Assembly: GCF_036002945.1 (NCBI RefSeq)
Contig: NZ_CP108529.1
Location: 1,488,001-1,552,000, forward strand
Length of the DNA: 64,000 nucleotides
Reading direction: 5' to 3'
Source: Streptomyces sp. NBC_01224
GTDB lineage: Bacteria; Actinomycetota; Actinomycetes; Streptomycetales; Streptomycetaceae
Both the position numbers and the translations under genes were made by a program. The notes beneath the pieces were generated by a model. That model searched no databases. It was not told the origin of the DNA and saw nothing but the letters and a program-made list of their open reading frames with translations. Shown piece by piece: positions 26,112 to 35,370 of this stretch. Every line of letters starts with the position of its first letter. The stretch's first letter is position 1.

Positions 26112-26863
26112 ATGCCCGGCCCATGAGGCTCCCCCCTGCGTTCCGTGCCCCACTGGCCGCGTCAGCGCTGGCGCTGACCGCTCATGTCGCCCCCGCCGGC
26201 ACCTGGCTGCCCGGTTTGCGGCGCAGGTGTTTCCCCTCCCTGGCCGGCCTCGGACACCCCCGCCACATCGCCCTGACCTTCGACGACGGCCCGGATCCCC
26301 GCTCCACCCCGCACTTCCTGCGCGTATTGGACCAGTTGTCCACACGCGCCACGTTCTTCGTGCTCGGGGAGAGTCTTCTGCGCCATCCGGAGCTCGGCCG
26401 CGACATCGTCGGCCGCGGACACGAACTCGCCGTTCACGGATGGACACACAGCCGCCCATGGCTTCCCACCGTTGTCCGGGACACGCGCGAGGTCTCGCGC
26501 GCCGCCGAAACGGTACGAAGGATCTCGGGCACCCGGCCGTTGTGGTACCGGCCTCCGTACGGAATCCTGACCGGTGGCCGCTGGACCGCGGCCCTGCAGT
26601 CCGGACTGAGGCCGGTGCTGTGGTCGGCCTGGGGCCGGGACTGGGCCGAGGGCGCGACCCCCGAGAGGGTTCTGACGACCGTGCGCAGCGGGCTCCGGGG
26701 CGGCGGCACGGTCCTCCTCCACGATGCCGACCTGTCGGCATCCGGCCGGTGGCGGCCCGCACTCGCGATGCTGCCGGAAATGATCAGCGGCCTTCGGGCC
26801 GAGGGGCTGACCGTCGGCCCGCTCGTCGACCACGGCCTCACGCCCCTGCGCCGGGCCGGTTGA
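26108..26863 (+). CDS. NodB-domain polysaccharide deacetylase
   Basis: 251 residues. A signal or membrane segment occupies residues ~10-30. Catalytic motifs are all present: TFDDGPDP with Asp59/Asp60, HGWTHS with His110/His114, RPPYG at 148-152, and the later WGRDWAEG and LLHDADLS motifs. It removes acetyl (or similar) groups from an extracytoplasmic polysaccharide. It overlaps the transporter stop, so the product is exported alongside that transporter's substrate. Confidence 0.9.
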   Translation: MNARPMRLPPAFRAPLAASALALTAHVAPAGTWLPGLRRRCFPSLAGLGHPRHIALTFDDGPDPRSTPHFLRVLDQLSTRATFFVLGESLLRHPELGRDIVGRGHELAVHGWTHSRPWLPTVVRDTREVSRAAETVRRISGTRPLWYRPPYGILTGGRWTAALQSGLRPVLWSAWGRDWAEGATPERVLTTVRSGLRGGGTVLLHDADLSASGRWRPALAMLPEMISGLRAEGLTVGPLVDHGLTPLRRAG

Positions 26864-26912
26864 GTACGCCGACCCCGACGGGCCGCGCGCCGGGCCGGAG
26901 GCGGCGGACCGC

Positions 26913-28760
26913 TCAGCCGAGGTCCACCTCCGGCTCATACATGTCCAGCCACATCGCGAGGTCCAGGGTGCGCTCCAGGCCGCGGCGGGACGCCGAGGTG
27001 ATCCGGGGCGCATCGTGGTCGGCGACCCGCTGCAGCCGGGCGCGGTCGATGAGGTCGAAGACCCGGTGGTCCGGGCGTGCGAGGAGGTCGTGGGCATGCT
27101 CCTGGAGGGCGACGGCGTACTTGGGGTCCTGGGTCGACGGATAGGGGCTCTTGGTCCGCTCGTACACGGACCGGGGAAGCAGATCCGCTGTCGCCTCACG
27201 CAGCAGGCTCTTCTCCCTGCCGTCGAAGGACTTCAGGGCCCAGGGAGTGTTGTAGACGTACTCGACGAGCCGGTGGTCGCAGAACGGCACCCGGACCTCC
27301 AGGCCGACGGCCATGCTGGCGCGGTCCTTGCGGTCGAGCAGGATGCGTACGAACCGCGTCAGGTGAAGATGGCAGATCCTGCGCATGCGGTACTCGAAGT
27401 CGCTCTCACCGGTGAGCCGTTCGATGCCGGCGACGGCGCGGTCGTAGCTGTCGCGGATGTACGTCTCCAGGCCGAGGGCCTGGTTCACGTCGTCGCGGAG
27501 CATGCCCGCGTCCTCGCCGAAGTGCTCGGCGAACCGCACCAGCCAGGGGAAGGTGTCGGCGCTGCGGGCCTCCTCGTCGAAGAACTGGAGGTAGCCGCCG
27601 AAGACCTCGTCGGCCGACTCGCCGGACAGCGCGACGGTCGAATGTTCGCGGATGGCCCGGAAGAGCAGATAGAGCGACGCGTCCATGTCGCCGAGGCCCA
27701 TGGGGATGTCCCGGGCCCGGATCATCCGGGCGCGTACGTCGGGGTCGGCGAGGGCGTTCGGGTCGAGCACGATGTCGCGGTGGAGGGTGCCCGCCTGCTC
27801 GGCCACGTCGTGCACGAACGGGGTGTCGGGGGTGGTGCGCAGTTCGTCGGCGACGAAGTTCTCGGTGCGTCCGACGAAGTCGACGGCAAAGGTGCGGACC
27901 TTCTCGCCGCTCTTTGCGAGCTGCCGGGCGGCAAGCAGGGTGACCGCGGACGAGTCGAGGCCGCCGGAGAGCAGGACGCAGCGGGGCACGTCGGAGACCA
28001 GCTGGCGGCGCACGATGTCGTCGAGCAGTGACCGTACGTTGGCGATCGAGGTGTCCCGGTCGTCCGGGTGCGGGCGGGTCCTGAGCTGCCAGTAGACGTG
28101 CTTGCGCAGGCCGCCGCGGTCCACGGTGACGACCGTGCCGGGCTCCACCTCGTACATGCCGTCCCATACGGCGTGGCCGGGGTTCTTGACGAGGGTGAAG
28201 AGCTCCCGGAGCCCGTCGAGAGTCACCCGGGGCCGGGCCACGGGATTGGCGAGGATGGCCTTGGGTTCCGAGCCGAAGAGCACTCCGTCGGGCGTCGGCC
28301 AGTAGTAGAAGGGCTTGACGCCCATCCGGTCGCGGATCATGACGAGCTTGTCGTGGCGGCTGTCCCAGAGGGCGAAGGCGTACATGCCGTTGAGCCGTTC
28401 GGCGACGGACTCGCCCCACTCCAGATAGCCGTGCAGCACGACCTCGGTGTCCGAGTCGGTGATGAACCGGTGCCCGCGGGCGGTCAGTTCGGTACGGAGT
28501 TCGGTGAAGTTGTACGCCTCACCGGAGTAGACGAGGGCGACTTCCCCCTCGGGTGTGCCGACGGTCATGGGCTGGCGTCCGCCGGGCAGGTCGATGATCG
28601 CGAGCCGCCGGTGTCCGAGCCCCACGTGATCGGCGATCCAGGTCCCCCGGTCGTCGGGGCCCCGGCAGGACATGGTCTCCGTCATCGCGTCCAGCGTCGC
28701 GACGTCCTCGGCTGCCTGCAGGTCACGGTCGAAGGAGACCCAGCCCGTGATGCCACACAT
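26913..28760 (-). CDS. asnB: Asparagine synthetase, glutamine-hydrolysing
   Basis: 615 residues. Cys2 (MCGITGWVSF) is the glutaminase nucleophile after removal of Met1; the N-terminal domain shows GHRRLAIIDLPGGRQPM and EAYNFTELR. The synthetase domain has the ATP-pyrophosphatase loop LLSGGLDSSAV near residue 265 and SGESADEVFGGYL. It makes asparagine or, in secondary metabolism, an amide. The N-terminal stretch is complete and no frame damage is seen. The start ATG is preceded by GGGAGGACGCGT, a good ribosome site. Confidence 0.93.
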   Translation of the reverse strand: MCGITGWVSFDRDLQAAEDVATLDAMTETMSCRGPDDRGTWIADHVGLGHRRLAIIDLPGGRQPMTVGTPEGEVALVYSGEAYNFTELRTELTARGHRFITDSDTEVVLHGYLEWGESVAERLNGMYAFALWDSRHDKLVMIRDRMGVKPFYYWPTPDGVLFGSEPKAILANPVARPRVTLDGLRELFTLVKNPGHAVWDGMYEVEPGTVVTVDRGGLRKHVYWQLRTRPHPDDRDTSIANVRSLLDDIVRRQLVSDVPRCVLLSGGLDSSAVTLLAARQLAKSGEKVRTFAVDFVGRTENFVADELRTTPDTPFVHDVAEQAGTLHRDIVLDPNALADPDVRARMIRARDIPMGLGDMDASLYLLFRAIREHSTVALSGESADEVFGGYLQFFDEEARSADTFPWLVRFAEHFGEDAGMLRDDVNQALGLETYIRDSYDRAVAGIERLTGESDFEYRMRRICHLHLTRFVRILLDRKDRASMAVGLEVRVPFCDHRLVEYVYNTPWALKSFDGREKSLLREATADLLPRSVYERTKSPYPSTQDPKYAVALQEHAHDLLARPDHRVFDLIDRARLQRVADHDAPRITSASRRGLERTLDLAMWLDMYEPEVDLG

Positions 28761-28880
28761 ACGCGTCCTCCCGATTCGGTCCCGGCCGGGAAAGCGTTCA
28801 TACGCACGGTGCCGTCCCCCGGGCGGCGTGCCGAAAGCGAAGGCCCGGCAGAACCAGTTGTATTTAGCAGCTATGTAACG

Positions 28881-28909
28881 AGCCTCTGCCTGCGATTGCG
28901 TACGGTCAA
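28881..28909 (-). promoter_or_regulatory. Candidate asnB promoter
   Basis: On the coding strand TTGACC (28904-28909) and GAGGCT (28881-28886) are 17 bases apart, a housekeeping-sigma arrangement. It would leave a leader of about 115 bases before the asnB start. The -10 match is only moderate. Confidence 0.4.
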
Positions 28910-28972
28910 CACGGTCGATACATCGACGGAGGCCGGCCCCTCATACTTTCGGCCGCCATTTTTCCCTTCCTA

Positions 28973-29000
28973 TACGGGGTGCTGCGCTCCGCAGCCCGTA
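28973..29000 (-). terminator. Hairpin downstream of the WD40 gene
   Basis: GCTGCG and CGCAGC close a 3-base loop, extended by TACGG and CCGTA after a 3-base bulge. It lies 95 bp after the stop of the large WD40 gene and well before the asnB start, so it probably ends the former's transcript. Confidence 0.5.
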
Positions 29001-29094
29001 CGGGAAAGGCCCGCGGGCGCGGCGCGCAGCCCGAATCGGCCACGGGCAAAGACTTGCCCAATCCGGGGTGGGCCAGTGGGGTGCACCCTGCGGG

Positions 29095-32000
29095 TCAGCA
29101 GATGGTCCGGTACCCCACATCGGGCAGATGCGCCCGCCATTCGTCCTTCGAGAGACCGCCCCGGGAGCGTGAGCAGACGGCGGCGGCCGCCAGGGACGGA
29201 GCGAGCGGGTAGGTGCGCAGGGCGGTGTACGGGGTGGTGACGCGGAGCCGGCTGTCCTGTGCGGCGAAGGCCAGCGCCAGCACGGGCCCGTCCGCGGCCG
29301 GCAGCGGTGCCCCCTGGGAGCCGGGGTCCTCGGTGGTCCACATACGCACGGAACCGTCGGGTGAGCCGACGGCGACGGACCGGCTGTCGGCGGAGAACGC
29401 CAGGGCCGGTTGCGGGAGCCCGCCGTCGGCGCCGGGAGCCAGCACGGCGAGGCGGCGGCGCCCCGCCCCGTCCCACAAGGTGACGCGTCCGAAGAAGTCG
29501 GCCATGGCCAGGTATTGGCCGTCCGGGCTGTAGGCGGCGGTTGCGACAACGCTCTCGCCTCGCAGGACCCGCCTCGCCCGGCCCGACCCCGGTTCCACCG
29601 ACTGACCCAGCTCCGTGAGGAACCTGCCGTCCGGGGCCGTCGCCACCACGGAACCGTCACGCTTGCGATACACGGTGGACCAGGCGGGGTCACCCTTCGG
29701 TTTCCCGACCTCGATGGTCTCGCCCGCGGCGGAGGAACGGGATACGGTCACCGACCGGTCGTCGAGTGAGATGCCGACCAGGTCGCTCACCTGCAGCAGG
29801 GATCCATGAGGGTGAACGGAGACGGTCGTGGGACCGGACTGATGGGCGAAGGTGCGACTGTCGGGGCTGAATGCCATCAGGCGGCCGCAGCCCTCGCAGG
29901 ACGGTCCGGTGAACACGGCGTCCTGCCGGCCGGTGGCGGCGTCGCGCAGCCGTACTTCGTATTTCTTGCCATGCGGGGTGGACAGGGTGGTTCCGGTGGC
30001 GAGTGTCCTGCCGTCCGGGCTGAACCTGGCTCTGCTGAGGGGCTCCTGCAGCCGGCCGGGCGAGAGCACTCCATCGAGGGATGTGGACCGCACCGCGATC
30101 GCCGGGGCCGTCCCCTCCTCATAGCGCAGGACCCGGCCCTCGATGTCCAGGGTGAGCCGGCCGAAGCCCGCTCCGGACAGCGGCTGGCGGAGCACCGGAG
30201 CGGACAGGTCGGCCGTACGCCAGAGCAGGGCCTCCGTGGCACTGAGGGTCGCCGCATAGGCGCCGTCCCGACTGAACACGAACTCGGACGGATCGGTGAC
30301 GGGGATGCGGCGCCGCTCGTATCCGGTGCGTACGTCCCACATGCGGACTCCGGTGCCGGACCGGAATGCCAGCGCCCGGCTGTCCGGGGTGAAGGTGGCC
30401 CCGTCCATGTCGCACGCGCGCCTACGCGCGGCCCCCGGGGTGCGCAATCGGCTGCGTCGTCGGGTGTCCCACACCTGGACCGGGCCGGTTTCCGGGCAGA
30501 ACGCGAGCAGCTTGCCGTCCGGGCTGACGACGAGGCCGCGGGCCTCCGAGCCGTGGAGCGGGATCTGTGACAGCAACCGGCCGTCGCGGAGATTCCACAA
30601 CGTGATGACACGGTGGTTCTCCTGAACGGCAAAGGTCCGGCCCCCCGGAGTGAAGGCGCCTTCGGAGTTCCACCCGGTGGAGCCTTCGGGCGGTCCGAAG
30701 ACCGGCCCGGTCGGACGGCCCGCAGCCAGATCCCACACGCGCAGACCGGTGGGGGTGCGGATCACGACGCTCCGGGTGTCCGGGCTCACGTCCACGATGT
30801 GGTCCGCATGCTTCCCCAGGCCCGGGTACGACGGGAGTTCGCGGTGCGAGGCCACGTCCCAGCGCCGGGTGCGGTCGGGGCTCACCACGGTCAGGGTGCG
30901 GCCGTCCTGGCTGGTGCGACGCCAGACGCCGTTGTCCTCGTTCGGCAGGAAGTCCGTCGTGGGAGAGGCGAACACATCCAGTTCCCGCTGGGCGGCCGCG
31001 CCGAACAAGGCCTCCCGGGTCCGGGGCAGGTCGGCGATCCGCCACGCGGCCACGCTGAGCCGCAGGGCGGTGCGCGGGTCGGAGTGACGCATGGTGTCCG
31101 CGACGGCGGCGACTCTCAGCGCTTCGGCCTCGGTGGCCCGGCGGGCGCTGGTGCGGCTCTGCTGCCAGGCGAGCAGGCCCGCGACAACGGCCAGGCACAG
31201 CAGGAGCGACAGGGCGACGCTGAGGCCGCGCAGCCGCCGGGTCGTGCGTATCTCGCTGCGCCGGGAACGGTCGCGGGCCTCGATGGAGACGGTGAGGAAC
31301 GCGTCCTCCAGGTCGGTGAGTTCCGCGGGCTCCCCAAAGGCCTCCCCGGCCGCGGAGAGCTGTGCTCCGCGGAACAGTGCGCCTTCGTCCCGGCCCAGTC
31401 CCTGCCAGATGCGGGCGGCGTCGGTGAGCCTGCGGTGCAGGCGCAGCCGCTCGCGGTCCTCCTCGATCCAGCCACGCAGCCTGGGCCAGCCGAGGATCAG
31501 TGCCTCGTGGGCGAGGTCGACGGTGGTGGCGTCGGCGGTGAGCAGGCGCGCACGTACGAGCTGTTCCAGGACCAGTGCCGTGCCCGGGGACGTCCCCAGC
31601 TCGTCCCTGGGGGTGGGGCGCCTGGTGTCCTGGGTACCGTCACCGGGTGAGATCAGTCGCAGCAGCAGCGATCGGGCCGTCCGTGCCTGCTGCGGGGTGA
31701 AGCCGGAGATGACCTCTTCGGCCGTGTGCGCGACGGCTCCCTGGATTCCGCCGATCGCCTCGTATGCGGCCAGTGTGAGTGTCCGGCCCCGCCGTCGCCG
31801 CCATACCTCCAGCAGGGCGTGGGACATCAGCGGCAGGCCGCCCGGCTCGTCCACGACCTCGGCCACGAGCCGGGCGGTCAGGGCCCGTTCGACCACCAGC
31901 CGTTCCGCGGAGGCCGGGCCGACGATCGCTTCGCGCAGCTGCGCCGGAGCCATCGGGCCGACCAGCACGGTGGCGTCGCGCAGGGCGAGGGCGAGGGCGT

Positions 32001-32751
32001 GGTGCTCGGCGCACCGGCCGAAGAAGTCCGCACGTACAGCGACGAGGACCCGCAGGCGGGATGCGGGATCGCATGCGGCGAGCAGCAGATCGATGAACTC
32101 GGCGCGCTCGGCCGGATCGTGGCAGAGCGCGAAGACCTCCTCGAACTGATCGACCACGATCATCGTGTCGCCCCCGGCATCCGGCTCCGTCGAGGGGGTG
32201 AGCAGCTCGCGGTGGGTGCGGGCCGGGTGCTCCCCCGGGGTGAGAACGCGGATCACGGCCAGGGGGGTGCCGGAGTCGGTGCGCAGGGCCGGGATGAGAC
32301 CGGCCCGCAGCAAGGACGACTTGCCGCTGCCCGATGCGCCGACCACGGCGGCGAACCGGTGCCGCCGGGTCAGCTCCCGTACGTCGTCGGTCAGCTCGTC
32401 CCGTCCGTACAGCGGGTCTCCGGGCTCGAACCGGGCGAGCCCCGGGTAGGGCGCGCCCGCCGTCCCCTGCTCCTCGGCTGCGGCCGGCTCCGATGAGGCG
32501 GCTGCGCGCCAGCGCTCCTCCCAGTGCGCGGCCTCGCCGCCGCAGGCCGCCGCATAGGCGAGGGCGACGGGCAGCGACGGCAGGCGCTCGCCGGCTGCGG
32601 CGGCGGAGAGTGTGGGCGCCGAGAAGGGCGCGTGCCGGGCCATCGCACGGTAGGTGGGGCTGCCCGCCCGGTGGCGGAGTTTGCGCAGTTCGTGGGCGAA
32701 CATCTGCACCGCACCGGCGGCGGGATCCACCGGTTTCTCCGGACGTCCCAC
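29095..32751 (-). CDS. Giant HTH-nSTAND-TM-WD40 repeat protein
   Basis: 1218 residues from GTG 32751 (MGRPEKPVDPAAG), the usual start of this Streptomyces family; the open frame runs 28 codons further. Domains in order: XRE-like helix-turn-helix (~10-75); STAND-type NTPase with P-loop GASGSGKSS at 138-145 and Walker B MIVVDQFEEV near 200; helical region; a transmembrane segment LSVALSLLLCLAVVAGLLAW near 520; then about ten WD40 blades, many marked FSPDGRTLA. It likely sits in the membrane and couples an outer or periplasmic signal to nucleotide-driven oligomerisation. WD40-STAND proteins are known in programmed death and defence signalling as well as development; the role here is open. Confidence 0.88.
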   Translation of the reverse strand: MGRPEKPVDPAAGAVQMFAHELRKLRHRAGSPTYRAMARHAPFSAPTLSAAAAGERLPSLPVALAYAAACGGEAAHWEERWRAAASSEPAAAEEQGTAGAPYPGLARFEPGDPLYGRDELTDDVRELTRRHRFAAVVGASGSGKSSLLRAGLIPALRTDSGTPLAVIRVLTPGEHPARTHRELLTPSTEPDAGGDTMIVVDQFEEVFALCHDPAERAEFIDLLLAACDPASRLRVLVAVRADFFGRCAEHHALALALRDATVLVGPMAPAQLREAIVGPASAERLVVERALTARLVAEVVDEPGGLPLMSHALLEVWRRRRGRTLTLAAYEAIGGIQGAVAHTAEEVISGFTPQQARTARSLLLRLISPGDGTQDTRRPTPRDELGTSPGTALVLEQLVRARLLTADATTVDLAHEALILGWPRLRGWIEEDRERLRLHRRLTDAARIWQGLGRDEGALFRGAQLSAAGEAFGEPAELTDLEDAFLTVSIEARDRSRRSEIRTTRRLRGLSVALSLLLCLAVVAGLLAWQQSRTSARRATEAEALRVAAVADTMRHSDPRTALRLSVAAWRIADLPRTREALFGAAAQRELDVFASPTTDFLPNEDNGVWRRTSQDGRTLTVVSPDRTRRWDVASHRELPSYPGLGKHADHIVDVSPDTRSVVIRTPTGLRVWDLAAGRPTGPVFGPPEGSTGWNSEGAFTPGGRTFAVQENHRVITLWNLRDGRLLSQIPLHGSEARGLVVSPDGKLLAFCPETGPVQVWDTRRRSRLRTPGAARRRACDMDGATFTPDSRALAFRSGTGVRMWDVRTGYERRRIPVTDPSEFVFSRDGAYAATLSATEALLWRTADLSAPVLRQPLSGAGFGRLTLDIEGRVLRYEEGTAPAIAVRSTSLDGVLSPGRLQEPLSRARFSPDGRTLATGTTLSTPHGKKYEVRLRDAATGRQDAVFTGPSCEGCGRLMAFSPDSRTFAHQSGPTTVSVHPHGSLLQVSDLVGISLDDRSVTVSRSSAAGETIEVGKPKGDPAWSTVYRKRDGSVVATAPDGRFLTELGQSVEPGSGRARRVLRGESVVATAAYSPDGQYLAMADFFGRVTLWDGAGRRRLAVLAPGADGGLPQPALAFSADSRSVAVGSPDGSVRMWTTEDPGSQGAPLPAADGPVLALAFAAQDSRLRVTTPYTALRTYPLAPSLAAAAVCSRSRGGLSKDEWRAHLPDVGYRTIC

Positions 32752-32845
32752 CCCGTGCCCCCACCGTCGAGTTACCGAACCGGCGATCACGCTATGCGCG
32801 TCGAGTTTTCTGCGCAACGGCGCTGAACAGCGCAAATGAAATTGA

Positions 32846-34417
32846 TTGGCACCGCCTGCGGGGGCTGCCCATCAATACGACGGACGATCGACTGAGCGAG
32901 AGACCTCTCTTCGGACGGAGCACGTCATCTCTCTCATCCAGCGCACCGCCCCCGTCGTCGATTCGCGAACGGAACATCTCCCGCAACCGGTCCGGAGCGC
33001 CCTGCGCCGGGCGGTCCCGTGGGCCCCCGGCCTGCCGGCCCTGCTCATCGGGGTCTGGGGAATCCGCCGCCAGGACACCCTGTGGGGAGACGAAGCGGTC
33101 ACCTATGAAATGTCACATCGGAGTGTGCCGCAGATCTGGCACACCCTGGGCCATGTCGACGTCGTGCACGGCCTGTACTACCTGATCATGCGGGGGGTGT
33201 TCGGCCTCTGGGACGGCGGTCTGGTGGCGCTGCGGCTGCCGTCGGCACTGGCGGTCGCCGCGGCGGCGGTCGGCGTCGTACGGCTGGGGCAGCGGCTCGG
33301 AGGGACGTGGACCGGGCTGCTGGCGGGCCTCGTCCTACCGCTGCTCCCGCCGGTGCAGCGGTATGCGCAGGAGGGCCGGTCCTACGCCCTGGTCTGTGCA
33401 CTGATCACGTGGGCGAGCTGCCTGCTCGTCGCCAACCTCTCCCGGCCGGGAAGACGGGGCTGGGTGGCGTACGGCGCGGTGATGCTGACGGCCTGTCTCC
33501 TCCACGAGTTCTCCGTACTGATGCTCCTGGCCCATGGCGTGACCGTCTTCCGGGCGCGATTGGCGCCGTCGGTGACGTGGGCGTGGAGCATCGCGGCGGG
33601 TGGCGTGCTCGCCGGCCTCCTCCCGCTCGCCGCCTTCAGTACCACGCAGTCCGCGCAGGTGGACTGGATCGGCACGCCGGACGCCGGGGACGTGCTGGGC
33701 TTCGTCGCGACGGCCCTGCTGGGCGTCGCCTTCGCCCGCTCTGCCGGCCGAGCGCGCGGACCGATCACATTGTCCGCGCTCGCGCTCCCGCTGCTGATCC
33801 TGCCCAGCACGCTGCTCATGCTGACAAGCCCGCTGCATCCGTTGTACGTGGACCGTTACGTCCTGGCCTCCGCCATCGGCTTCGCGCTCCTGGCGGGCTC
33901 GATGCTCGACCGGCTCCGGCAGTCGGCGCGCGGTGCCGGAACCGTGCAACGTGTGACATGTGCCGTGGCACTGGCCTCGGTGCTCGCCACCCTCGTACCC
34001 GTGAGCACCGCGCTGCGGAAGCCGGGGAGCCGCAAGAATGACGCGGTCGCGATTGCCCGGGCAGTCCAGGACATCGCCGAGCCGGGAGACGGGCTGCTGT
34101 TCATGCCGTCACGCAGACGCGTATGGACGCTGGCCCGGCCGGACTCCTTCCGGTCCCTGTCCGACCTCGCCCTGGAACAGAGCCCGGTCGCCTCCAACAC
34201 ACTGTTCGGCAGGGAACTGTCACCGGACCGGATCCGCGAGCGCATCATGACCAGCGCACGCGTCATCGCGGTGCGCGACCTGGAGGGCCAGCCCCTGGAC
34301 GCGAACGCGCCCGAGGCGGTCAAGCGCTCCACCCTCGACGCGCACTTCGGGGAATGCGCGAGCCGAACGGTCACGCAGGCGCGCATCACCGTCTATGCCA
34401 GACCCGGCCACTGCTGA
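32846..34417 (+). CDS. Glycosyltransferase family 39-like membrane mannosyltransferase
   Basis: About 523 residues. The luminal loop QDTLWGDEAVTYEM carries the DE pair typical of GT39/PMT-like enzymes that use polyprenyl-phosphate sugars; around ten hydrophobic segments follow and a soluble C-terminal domain of ~130 residues ends in ITVYARPGHC. The start is unsure: TTG 32846 is the only in-frame start upstream of the first conserved residues, with a weak ribosome site. It is divergent from the WD40 protein, 94 bp apart. It probably glycosylates an exported lipid or protein. Confidence 0.82.
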   Translation: MAPPAGAAHQYDGRSTERETSLRTEHVISLIQRTAPVVDSRTEHLPQPVRSALRRAVPWAPGLPALLIGVWGIRRQDTLWGDEAVTYEMSHRSVPQIWHTLGHVDVVHGLYYLIMRGVFGLWDGGLVALRLPSALAVAAAAVGVVRLGQRLGGTWTGLLAGLVLPLLPPVQRYAQEGRSYALVCALITWASCLLVANLSRPGRRGWVAYGAVMLTACLLHEFSVLMLLAHGVTVFRARLAPSVTWAWSIAAGGVLAGLLPLAAFSTTQSAQVDWIGTPDAGDVLGFVATALLGVAFARSAGRARGPITLSALALPLLILPSTLLMLTSPLHPLYVDRYVLASAIGFALLAGSMLDRLRQSARGAGTVQRVTCAVALASVLATLVPVSTALRKPGSRKNDAVAIARAVQDIAEPGDGLLFMPSRRRVWTLARPDSFRSLSDLALEQSPVASNTLFGRELSPDRIRERIMTSARVIAVRDLEGQPLDANAPEAVKRSTLDAHFGECASRTVTQARITVYARPGHC

Positions 34418-34430
34418 ACCGCACCGGCTG

Positions 34431-34507
34431 GACCGGTCCGGGTGACCGGCCCGGGTGACCGGCCCGGGTGACCGGCCCGGGTGACCGGCTCGGCTGACCG
34501 CTCCGTC
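34431..34507. repeat. 14-bp GC-rich tandem repeat
   Basis: The unit GGTGACCGGCCCGG occurs at 34441, 34455, 34469 and 34483 (last copy with one change), with partial copies on both sides. It lies between the glycosyltransferase stop and the carbon-nitrogen hydrolase and could fold as a hairpin ladder or have arisen by slippage. Confidence 0.85.
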
Positions 34508-34644
34508 CGACGGACCCGGCCGGCTGCTCGGGTTGAGCTGCTCTATAGGCTGGTCACGACCTTGTTCGCGTCGGTGCCCTGTGGTGTCTCCCCGGGCGGT
34601 CCGCCCCCAAAGTGCCCGGCCGACCGGCTGATCCGGAGTACCTC

Positions 34645-35370
34645 GTGCCCGTACCGCTCACTGTCGCCGTCGCCCAGCCCGACTGTGTTCACCTCGACGT
34701 CGCCGCCAACGCCGTAGTCCATGCGGAGGCGATCGGCCGGTCGGGGGCACGGCTGGTCGTCTTCCCGGAGCTGTCGCTCATGGGCTACGACCTCGCCGCT
34801 CCGGCCGTGTCGCCCGACGACCCCCGTCTGCGGCCGATCGTCACGGCGTGCCGCGAGGCGGGGGCGACGGCCCTGGTCGGGGCGCCGGTGCGCGCCGCGG
34901 ACGGGCGTGAGTACATCGCCACCCTGGCCGTCACGGGCGAGGGCGTGAGCGTCGTCTACCGCAAGATGTGGCTGCACGGCGAGGAGTCCGACCGCTTCGC
35001 CCCGGGAGAGAAGCCCGAGGTCCTGGTGGTCGACGGCCTGCGGCTGGGGCTTGCGGTGTGTTACGACGTCGCCGTTCCCGAGCACGCCGCCGCCACCGCC
35101 GCAATGGGCATCGACGCGTATGTCGCGAGCACCCTGTACGGCCCCGGACCCGAGCAGGCCGCCCGGCGCGACGGCCACATGAACAGGGCGGCGCTCGCCC
35201 ATGGTGTGTGGGCGGTGCTGGCCACCGCGGCGGGACCGAGTGGGGTGTACGCCCTCACGTCGGGCGGCTCCGGCATCTGGGCACCGGACGGAACCCCGGC
35301 CGTGCAGGCCGGGCCCGAGCCCGCCGCCGTGGTGTCCGCGACCGTGGGTACGGCCCGGCCCGGGTCCTAG
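34645..35370 (+). CDS. Carbon-nitrogen hydrolase (nitrilase superfamily)
   Basis: 241 residues from GTG 34645 (MPVPLTVAVAQPD), preceded by GGAG. The catalytic triad is intact: Glu42 in VFPELS, Lys107 in YRKMWLHG, Cys139 in AVCYDVAVPEH. The short length and simple fold match branch members hydrolysing C-N bonds of amides or carbamoyl groups; substrate not evident. It is convergent with a GNAT gene, whose stop overlaps its own by 4 bp. Confidence 0.88.
   Translation: MPVPLTVAVAQPDCVHLDVAANAVVHAEAIGRSGARLVVFPELSLMGYDLAAPAVSPDDPRLRPIVTACREAGATALVGAPVRAADGREYIATLAVTGEGVSVVYRKMWLHGEESDRFAPGEKPEVLVVDGLRLGLAVCYDVAVPEHAAATAAMGIDAYVASTLYGPGPEQAARRDGHMNRAALAHGVWAVLATAAGPSGVYALTSGGSGIWAPDGTPAVQAGPEPAAVVSATVGTARPGS

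Noticed and set aside
34431..34507. A CRISPR-like array
   Set aside because: Units are 14 bp and adjoin directly, with no unique spacers; no cas genes are in the window.
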